Positions 57,176 through 64,000 of a DNA stretch of 64,000 nucleotides are shown one piece after another. Positions within the stretch are counted from its first letter, which is position 1. Each line of letters starts with the position of its first letter. This DNA is from Aquidulcibacter sp. GTDB taxonomy: Bacteria; Pseudomonadota; Alphaproteobacteria; Caulobacterales; Aquidulcibacteraceae. The position numbers and the translations under genes were made by a program. A model generated the notes under the pieces. It saw only the letters and a list, made by a program, of their open reading frames with translations, did no database searches and was not told the DNA's origin. Location: assembly GCA_027532555.1 (NCBI GenBank), contig JAPZTJ010000008.1, positions 124,001 through 188,000 of the forward strand, written 5' to 3'.

Positions 57176-57520
57176 TCACGGATTGGGGGTCTGCGAAGAT
57201 GCAGAAGATGCCGCAACGGCTGCTGTTTTTGGCAATGGCATCGCAATATCGTTCGGCCCTGCCAGTCCCAATTGGGACATGGCACGCTCTTCCACATAGT
57301 CCGAATCAACTTGGCCCGCCCGATAACGCGCCAGTTTGCGTTCAAGCTCTGCACGTTGCTTTACCAAACGGTCGCGCTCAGCCATCAAGCTGTCGGCGGC
57401 CTTTACATAGGAGTGCCACGACAGCACGCCTTGTTGGCCGACAAAAAAGTGCACAGCAAAATAAACCAACACTCCTGAGAACAGGAAAGTTGAGATACGT
57501 ATGCCCTTTAAGAATGCCAT
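57176..57520 (-). CDS. ftsB: FtsB/DivIC-family septum formation initiator
   Basis: 114 residues. A short cytoplasmic N-terminus and one membrane helix (FLFSGVLVYFAVHFFVG) lead to a coiled coil (MAERDRLVKQRAELERKLAR) and a small periplasmic end. With FtsL and FtsQ it links divisome assembly to activation of septal wall synthesis. eno-ftsB-pdhA order is standard in alphaproteobacteria. Confidence 0.92.
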   Translation of the reverse strand: MAFLKGIRISTFLFSGVLVYFAVHFFVGQQGVLSWHSYVKAADSLMAERDRLVKQRAELERKLARYRAGQVDSDYVEERAMSQLGLAGPNDIAMPLPKTAAVAASSASSQTPNP

Positions 57521-57582
57521 ACCGACAATGCCTTTTGGTGGCGTGGCCGCTGCTTGCTAAGCCCACGCCATCTTGTGCCCAA

Positions 57583-57598
57583 ACTTGGTAAACCAAGT
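57583..57598 (-). terminator. Weak hairpin after eno
   Basis: ACTTGGT, TT, ACCAAGT followed by TTGGG, 10 bp past the eno stop. Short, A/T-rich stem; may be a partial terminator before ftsB. Confidence 0.35.
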
Positions 57599-57607
57599 GT
57601 TAGCAAA

Positions 57608-58981
<1,374 letters not shown>

Positions 58982-59008
58982 CTAGGCTAAAGACGCAAAT
59001 GCCCTATG

Positions 59009-60136
59009 CTAGAGTGCAAGCTTGAGGGGTTGGACCCTTGGTTTCAAGCTCGCGCGCATCAACATCATCGCGCTGGCAAACAAAATTGCCCCCAAGCCTT
59101 GATGGGCAATCCCGAGCAAAACGCCCTCAATCTGCGGCGGCGCCCAGATACCAAAGCCGATTAGGGTCGAGACACCCAGCACCATTTGGCACACAACTAG
59201 GATCGCAACCACATTGCCCCACAAGACGATATCGCGCTGCGCAGAACGTCGTGTCTGCAGCCAAACCAGCACCATCGCGATGCCGATTCCATAGGCACCC
59301 AGGCGGTGGTTGAATTGAATGGTGGAGGTATTCTCGACAAAATTGCGCCACAACGGGCTCAAAGCCGCATAGTCACTTGGATAAAGGCCACCCGCAAACG
59401 TAGGCCAATCATTGTTAAGGAGGCCCGCATCGGTTCCCGCCACAAAGGCACCCAAGACAATTTGAACTGCCAAGAACACAACAAAGCCAATCGCCCAAGG
59501 CGCGACGTTACTGTCCCCCTGTTGGGGTTGTTTCGGCGTGATTAGATCCAGGGCGGTCCACAGCGCTAAGCTCATCAACAAGATCGCCAAGGAAAGATGG
59601 GTCGCCAAGCGATAGGCGGCCACGTCCAGACGGTCACCGCTCAAGCCTGAACTGACCATCCACCAGCCAATAAAGCCCTGCAGCCCACCCAGGGCAAACA
59701 TGCCAATCAACCAAGGGGTCATGCTGGGCCGCAAATGCCGCAACAAGGCAAACACCACCAATGGCACCGCAAACGCCAAGCCGACCACGCGGCCGAGCAA
59801 GCGATGCGCCCATTCCCACCAGAAAATGAATTGAAACTCACCCAGGCTCATGCCTTTGTTTTGCAGCTTATATTCCGGGATTTGGCGATAGCGCTCAAAC
59901 TCAACCGCCCATTGCTCTGCATTGAGCGGCGGGATTGCGCCATGGATCGGCGACCAATGGGTGATCGACAGCCCTGAATCAGTCAGCCGCGTTGCCCCGC
60001 CAACAATGACCATGCACAAAACCAAAAAGGCGATGAACAACAGCCAACTACCAACCCGGAGGTCGTAGATACGCTGACGCTGCTCTGGCAGAGCTACTTG
60101 GCTACGCGAGTTGGAAACAGGCAAAACATTGGTCAT
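59009..60136 (-). CDS. ctaA: Heme A synthase (COX15/CtaA)
   Basis: 375 residues with eight predicted membrane helices. VIVGGATRLTDSGLSITHW and FWWEWAHRLLGRVVGLAF carry conserved heme-ligand His. The second half repeats the pattern (GTDAGLLNNDWPTFAGG; FNHRLGAYGIGIAMVLV; GIAHQGLGAILFA). It oxidises heme O to heme A for aa3-type oxidases. ATG 60136 is preferred; a GTG at 60181 is possible but sits on its own ribosome site. Confidence 0.95.
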   Translation of the reverse strand: MTNVLPVSNSRSQVALPEQRQRIYDLRVGSWLLFIAFLVLCMVIVGGATRLTDSGLSITHWSPIHGAIPPLNAEQWAVEFERYRQIPEYKLQNKGMSLGEFQFIFWWEWAHRLLGRVVGLAFAVPLVVFALLRHLRPSMTPWLIGMFALGGLQGFIGWWMVSSGLSGDRLDVAAYRLATHLSLAILLMSLALWTALDLITPKQPQQGDSNVAPWAIGFVVFLAVQIVLGAFVAGTDAGLLNNDWPTFAGGLYPSDYAALSPLWRNFVENTSTIQFNHRLGAYGIGIAMVLVWLQTRRSAQRDIVLWGNVVAILVVCQMVLGVSTLIGFGIWAPPQIEGVLLGIAHQGLGAILFASAMMLMRASLKPRVQPLKLAL

Positions 60137-60286
60137 GACAGCTTGGCGTCCTAAGTATCGGTACAGGTAGATGGCCGACACACCTTGGCAAGGGCGCGCG
60201 GTGACCCAACAGATCAGTCACAGCGACGTGGTTTGCGGCGCGGCCTGCTTACAGGCTAAAGAGGCCTAACATCAAGGGAGAAGCAT

Positions 60287-60544
60287 GTGAAAGCGACACA
60301 TCGACGCGCCATTGGGATCACACTGACACTGGTAGTCTTGGTGGTTTATTCGTTCTTTGCAGCCTCTGTCGGGGCCTTGTTTGCGGACAAACCTTGGTAT
60401 GCCCAGATCGCCTATTTTGCGATTGCCGGTCTTGCTTGGGTGTTCCCACTCTATCCAGTTTACATGTGGATGCGAAAGCCCGACCCTGATGAAGCGGCTG
60501 CTGAAAAGCCACCCGAAGCCGCGGCCATACGCAAGCGCAGCTAA
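60287..60544 (+). CDS. DUF2842 small membrane protein
   Basis: 85 residues with two membrane helices (GITLTLVVLVVYSFFAASVG and YFAIAGLAWVFPLYPVYMW) and a charged tail. AGLAWVFPLYP matches the alphaproteobacterial DUF2842 family, which has no known function. The start is GTG 60287 with GGGAG 7 nt before it; an overlapping ATG two bases earlier hits a stop at once. It converges with tRNA-Pro. Confidence 0.85.
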   Translation: MKATHRRAIGITLTLVVLVVYSFFAASVGALFADKPWYAQIAYFAIAGLAWVFPLYPVYMWMRKPDPDEAAAEKPPEAAAIRKRS

Positions 60545-60573
60545 ACAATCGCCTTTAAACTTTGGGGTGAGAA

Positions 60574-60650
60574 TGGTCGGAGCGGCGGGATTCGAACCCA
60601 CGACCCCTTGTCCCCCAGACAAGTGCGCTACCAAGCTGCGCTACGCTCCG
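60574..60650 (-). tRNA. tRNA-Pro (anticodon GGG)
   Basis: 77 nt with encoded CCA. Acceptor CGGAGCG/CGCTCCG, discriminator A, and C1-G72 as in bacterial tRNA-Pro. The D arm is GCGCAGCTTGGTAGCGC. The anticodon arm CTTGT-CTGGGGG-ACAAG has GGG at 34-36. The T arm has GTTCGAATC. Confidence 0.98.
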
Positions 60651-60687
60651 ACCTTTGCTCGCAAACAGGTGACTGTGCGAGGGCGTG

Positions 60688-60716
60688 GCTATAGACGGGC
60701 AAAGGGTTGGCGGCAA
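60688..60716 (-). promoter_or_regulatory. Sigma70-type promoter of tRNA-Pro
   Basis: On the minus strand, -35 TTGCCG, a 17-bp spacer and -10 TATAGC, ending 38 bp before the tRNA 5' end. Confidence 0.7.
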
Positions 60717-60770
60717 TCTTTGTTGTCAGAGATTTCTCACAGAAGTCCGCGCCCCAACCGCCAGCAGACT

Positions 60771-61316
60771 TCAGCCCTTGTCCAGATCCTTGGCGAATTC
60801 CAACAAGATCAAATCATGGCCGCGGGTCATCTTGGGGTCTGAATGAATATCGGCCATCGAGACACTGTTGCCCGTCGCCGCATAACCACGGCGCGCATAA
60901 AAAGCGATGAGTTCGCTTCGCCCTTCAATCACGGTCATAATCATGCGCGTAGCGGCGAAAGATCGGCCGGCCTCGGCCTCTGCGGCTTCCATCAGAACTT
61001 TTCCAACCCCGCCGCCTTGGAGCGAAGGTTCGACGGCAAATTTGCCGAAGCTGCAAGTGTCTGGAGTTTCGCTCAGATACTCGATATCGGCGCAACCAAT
61101 CAGCTGCCCCTCCCCATTTTTGGCGATCAGTAGGCGATGATGCGGGCTTTGGAGAACCTGATCAATTGCTTCAGGCGTGATCCTCTCGCCATCGATCAAG
61201 TCGGCTTCAGAGGTCCAGCCCTGCCTGCTCTCATCGCCGCGATAGGCACGCTGCATCAATGCAACAATCCCATCGCGATCAGAAGGCGTGGCTAGTCGAA
61301 TGGTCAGAGATGACAT
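60771..61316 (-). CDS. GNAT-family N-acetyltransferase
   Basis: 181 residues. The acetyl-CoA-binding motif A is KFAVEPSLQGGGVGKVLMEA, with IAFYARRGYAATG near the C-terminus as motif B. The substrate is unknown. It lies 23 bp downstream of the merR-like gene on the same strand. Confidence 0.9.
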   Translation of the reverse strand: MSSLTIRLATPSDRDGIVALMQRAYRGDESRQGWTSEADLIDGERITPEAIDQVLQSPHHRLLIAKNGEGQLIGCADIEYLSETPDTCSFGKFAVEPSLQGGGVGKVLMEAAEAEAGRSFAATRMIMTVIEGRSELIAFYARRGYAATGNSVSMADIHSDPKMTRGHDLILLEFAKDLDKG

Positions 61317-61339
61317 GAATGACGGCCTTAATTTTAAGA

Positions 61340-61864
61340 TTAGGAAGCGCGGCGCTGTAAGGCTGCCGCGGCAGCCAATATGGCGTCAGCCCGTTCGAGC
61401 TTCTCAAGGGCAGCTTGCAAGCGGACCTGATTAGCCTGATCAACCAATGGGGTGGCAGCTTTAGCAGGCGATACCGCTTCAGCAGCAGGTAAAGGAGACA
61501 GCGGATGGACCGGCCCACGGGCGGCAGCCCCGAGTGCCAAAGCTTCTGGATCAAGTGTGATTGGAGGCAAAACATCCGGCTGGGGACCTGCACCCCGGGT
61601 GCGCACATAGGCAACGCCCTGATCCCTCAAAACCTTCTGAACGCCTTTGAGCTGATAGCCATCTTCTTGCAGCAAAGCGCGGATACCGCGAAGCAGGGCC
61701 ATATCTTCGGGCCGATAATGCCTTCGACCCCCTGCCCGCTTGAGCGGTCGTAATTGTGGAAACTTGCCTTCCCAAAAGCGCAAGACATGGGCAGGCACAT
61801 CCAAGAGCTCAGCAGCCTCGGTAATTGTCCGAAAGGCCTGTTCCCCTTTTTCGATGCCTGCCAC
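61340..61864 (-). CDS. MerR-family transcriptional regulator
   Basis: 174 residues. N-terminal winged HTH with [20 protein letters not shown] and [20 protein letters not shown] short dimer helix and a Pro/Ala-rich C-terminal part follow, with no metal-binding Cys. The plsX-fabH-ihfA-merR order is conserved across alphaproteobacteria, but its targets are not established. The start is GTG 61864 behind GAGGA, 8 bp after ihfA. Confidence 0.9.
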   Translation of the reverse strand: MAGIEKGEQAFRTITEAAELLDVPAHVLRFWEGKFPQLRPLKRAGGRRHYRPEDMALLRGIRALLQEDGYQLKGVQKVLRDQGVAYVRTRGAGPQPDVLPPITLDPEALALGAAARGPVHPLSPLPAAEAVSPAKAATPLVDQANQVRLQAALEKLERADAILAAAAALQRRAS

Positions 61865-61872
61865 CTTTATCC

Positions 61873-62163
61873 TCAGCCTTTTTCGACTCGCTCCCGCATG
61901 ATTTGGGAAGCCTTGAAACTTACCACGCGACGCGCTGAAATGGTTGCTTCAACGCCTGTCTTTGGGTTTCGCCCGATTCGGGGGCGCTTGGCTCTAACGC
62001 TGAAATTGCCAAACCGTGCAAGCTTGACCAACTGACCCCGCTCTAAGGTTTTGGCCAAATGCTCCAACATGGATTCAAGCAACTCTGAACAATCATTCCG
62101 CGACAAACCCACTTCACGCCCTAAAGCGTCAATTAAATCTGCGCGAGTTAGTGTTTTACCCAC
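61873..62163 (-). CDS. ihfA: Integration host factor alpha subunit
   Basis: 96 residues. HU/IHF fold with [40 protein letters not shown], the DNA-intercalating RNPKTG loop, and [11 protein letters not shown]. It bends DNA as a heterodimer with IhfB. The start is GTG 62163 after GAGGGGGG. An inverted repeat (62221-62241) sits about 60 bp upstream. Confidence 0.94.
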   Translation of the reverse strand: MGKTLTRADLIDALGREVGLSRNDCSELLESMLEHLAKTLERGQLVKLARFGNFSVRAKRPRIGRNPKTGVEATISARRVVSFKASQIMRERVEKG

Positions 62164-62220
62164 GTCTTGCCCCCCTCATTGGCTTTCCGGAAGCCCGCCC
62201 ACTTTGTGGTGCGTCCATCC

Positions 62221-62241
62221 AGTATTGCTATCAACAATACT
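62221..62241. promoter_or_regulatory. Inverted repeat upstream of ihfA
   Basis: AGTATTG, 7-base spacer, CAATACT between fabH and ihfA. A third CAATAC copy lies about 27 bp away at 62271. It could be a fabH-end hairpin or an operator. Confidence 0.35.
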
Positions 62242-62278
62242 CGCATTAAACCCCTATTTTACAATACGTCCAGTCCAT

Positions 62279-63265
62279 TTACAGCCGGATTAGCGATGCA
62301 CCCCATGTAAAACCGCCACCCATGGCTTCTAAAAGCACCAAATCACCCTGTTGGATGCGCCCATCTTGTCGGGCGACCTCAAAGGCCAGCGGCACCGAGG
62401 CAGCAGATGTGTTGCCGTGCTGGGTTACCGTGGTTATCACTTTATGCTCGTCCAAGCCCATGCGGCGGGCAACGCCTTCAAGGATCCGACGGTTCGCCTG
62501 ATGGGGGACAAACCAGTCGATATCGGCAACCTCAACCCCTGCTTTCGCACAACATGCTGCAATTGCTTCGGAAATGTTTCCAACCGCATGACGAAATACG
62601 GCTTGGCCCTGCATCTTGAGCTTGCCGATGCGACCGCCTTGCGAAGCCCCGCCATCTACATAAAGTAAGTCCGCATGGCGGCCATCAGCGCGAAGCGCGT
62701 GGGCAAGGACACCGCGTCCCCCTGCTTCTTCAACCGGCACAGCGCCAATAATCATCGCCCCTGCCCCGTCACCGAACAAAACGGCCGTTGTGCGGTCAGA
62801 CCAGTCCAAGATGCGAGAAAATGTTTCAGCGCCAATGACTAAGGCTGTTTTGGCCTGCCCCGTCTGTACCATAGCATCCGCGACTGACAGCGCGTAGACG
62901 AAGCCAGAGCAAACCGCTTGAATGTCAAAGGCAATCGCGACTGGGACACCAAGCTCTGCCTGGATTAATGTTGCGGTCGCTGGAAAGGTCCGGTCTGGCG
63001 TAGAGGTCGCGCACACGATCAGATCGATGTCCGCGGGCGTTAAATTTGCGTCAGCCAAAGCCCGCCGTGCGGCCTCTGTCCCCAAAGTCGCGGTTGTCTC
63101 TAATGGCCCGGCCACAGCACGTTGCTTAATCCCTGTGCGCTCTTGGATCCAAGCGTCATTGGTGTCGATCATGGTTTCGAGTTCCGCATTGGTCACAATG
63201 CGTTCTGGCGTCATCGCGCCACTACCCAGATAGACAGACCGCATCAGGCCCGAAGCAAGTGCCAT
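62279..63265 (-). CDS. fabH: Beta-ketoacyl-ACP synthase III
   Basis: 328 residues. Active-site Cys in IQAVCSGFVYALSVADAM, His in WFVPHQANRRILEGVAR, Asn in QHGNTSAASVPLA, and end GGGFTWGASLIRL. It condenses acetyl-CoA with malonyl-ACP to start fatty-acid synthesis. It starts 5 bp after plsX; an internal ATG at 63244 would trim seven residues. Confidence 0.97.
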   Translation of the reverse strand: MALASGLMRSVYLGSGAMTPERIVTNAELETMIDTNDAWIQERTGIKQRAVAGPLETTATLGTEAARRALADANLTPADIDLIVCATSTPDRTFPATATLIQAELGVPVAIAFDIQAVCSGFVYALSVADAMVQTGQAKTALVIGAETFSRILDWSDRTTAVLFGDGAGAMIIGAVPVEEAGGRGVLAHALRADGRHADLLYVDGGASQGGRIGKLKMQGQAVFRHAVGNISEAIAACCAKAGVEVADIDWFVPHQANRRILEGVARRMGLDEHKVITTVTQHGNTSAASVPLAFEVARQDGRIQQGDLVLLEAMGGGFTWGASLIRL

Positions 63266-63270
63266 ACCTG

Positions 63271-64000
63271 TTAGGCCCCCTCGACCGCTAGAGTTGGTTG
63301 CGCTTGAACTTGGGCCGCAGCGCGCGCCGCAGTTAGGCGCAGCAAATTGTCAGCAACTTGGCTCATGTAAGAGCTTGACGCCAAGCGAGCACCCACCGCC
63401 ATCGCGTTGGCAAAGCCGCGCGCATCGGTACCGCCATGAGATTTGATGACAAGCCCATTCAACCCAAGGAAAACCCCACCATTGGAACTGCTGGGGTCCA
63501 TCCGATTTTTTAGCTTTTTAAGGCCGGATGAAGCCAAAAGCGCCCCTGCAATAGCCAGTGGGCTTGAGGTCAAAGCCTCTTTCAAGAACGCGCCGACCAG
63601 TCGCGCCGCGCCTTCGGCTGTCTTCAAGGCAATATTGCCGGTAAAGCCATCGGTGACGACCACATCGGTCTTGCCCATCGAAATATCATTGCCCTCGACA
63701 AAGCCGTGTACATCCAGATTAAGCGTTGTCCCATAAAGGCGCAGCAAGCGCATAGCCTCACGAATATCCTCGTGGCCCTTCACATCTTCTGAGCCGACAT
63801 TGAGCAGACCAATCTTGGGCCGCTCCATCCCATAAAGCGCTTTGGCAAAGGCTTCGCCCATAATGGCGAAATCCACCAATTGATTGGGGTCTGAATCCAC
63901 ATTTGCGCCAACATCCAAAACAACGCAGTACCCTGTAGGCGTAGGCCAGGAGGCGGTGATAGCTGGACGATGCAGCCCTTCCATCGTGCGTAATTGCAAA
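63271..64000 (-). CDS. plsX: Phosphate acyltransferase PlsX (N-terminus beyond window)
   Basis: The 242 visible residues are the C-terminal two-thirds of Pls[58 protein letters not shown] and [14 protein letters not shown] are present. The enzyme makes acyl-phosphate from acyl-ACP for PlsY in phospholipid synthesis. The frame is open to base 64000, so the true start is outside. Confidence 0.96.
   Translation of the reverse strand, partial: LQLRTMEGLHRPAITASWPTPTGYCVVLDVGANVDSDPNQLVDFAIMGEAFAKALYGMERPKIGLLNVGSEDVKGHEDIREAMRLLRLYGTTLNLDVHGFVEGNDISMGKTDVVVTDGFTGNIALKTAEGAARLVGAFLKEALTSSPLAIAGALLASSGLKKLKNRMDPSSSNGGVFLGLNGLVIKSHGGTDARGFANAMAVGARLASSSYMSQVADNLLRLTAARAAAQVQAQPTLAVEGA

Overview
The window is 64 kb of dense, mostly housekeeping chromosome with moderately high GC. 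It comes from an alphaproteobacterium, most likely from the Caulobacterales/Hyphomonadales side. Evidence: accB-accC-aat-DUF2155-NDUFA12, rpsF-rpsR-rplI...dnaB-alr-radA-cvpA-purF, eno-ftsB-pdhA-pdhB-pdhC...lpdA, a PdhB with an N-terminal lipoyl domain, a bacterial NDUFA12 homologue, a PleC-like kinase, and many GTG/TTG starts. I see no prophage, insertion sequence, CRISPR array or rRNA. The only RNA genes or elements found are one tRNA-Pro(GGG) and one TPP riboswitch.

Layout. 1-13.6 kb: a truncated acyl-CoA dehydrogenase, a HerA-like ATPase, aminopeptidase N, a PleC-like histidine kinase, two AMP-binding acyl-CoA synthetases, a glutathione-S-transferase-like protein and an unknown helical protein. 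13.7-17.7 kb: thiamine genes (TPP riboswitch, TonB receptor, TenA; then thiS-thiG). 17.8-22.2 kb: aroQ, accB-accC-aat on the plus strand, meeting DUF2155 and NDUFA12 on the minus strand tail to tail with a 224-bp coding overlap. 22.4-26.9 kb: a degenerate class II ribonucleotide reductase-like gene, two exported pentapeptide-repeat proteins and a TM2 protein. 27-33.6 kb: the minus-strand cluster fabD-fabG-acpP-fabF-mltG-yicC-gmk preceded by a LysE exporter. 33.9-44.2 kb: rpsF-rpsR-rplI, a hybrid kinase, dnaB-alr-radA-cvpA-purF and an SDR. 44.2-59 kb: minus-strand der, bamB, a YfgM-like protein, panB, lpdA, marC, pdhC, pdhB, a secreted unknown protein, pdhA, ftsB and eno. 59-64 kb: ctaA, DUF2842, tRNA-Pro, GNAT, merR-ihfA-fabH and a truncated plsX.

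How the genes fit together. Pyruvate dehydrogenase (pdhA/B/C, lpdA) and enolase feed acetyl-CoA to AccB/AccC, and fabD/fabG/acpP/fabF/fabH/plsX build fatty acids and phospholipid precursors. The acyl-CoA synthetases and acyl-CoA dehydrogenase handle exogenous acids or beta-oxidation. Envelope growth is served by alr, mltG, ftsB and a BamB-type lipoprotein. The TPP-controlled TonB receptor and TenA look like uptake and salvage of thiamine or its breakdown products.

The most unusual item is the 916-residue NrdJ-like protein at 22386-25136. It is collinear with B12-dependent ribonucleotide reductase and keeps the TSCPD domain and a zinc ribbon, but its catalytic motifs appear eroded. Next are a secreted protein with an internally duplicated, identically spaced cysteine unit inside the pdh cluster, and the long aat/DUF2155 antisense coding overlap. 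All homology statements come from reading the translations by eye; no database search was run.
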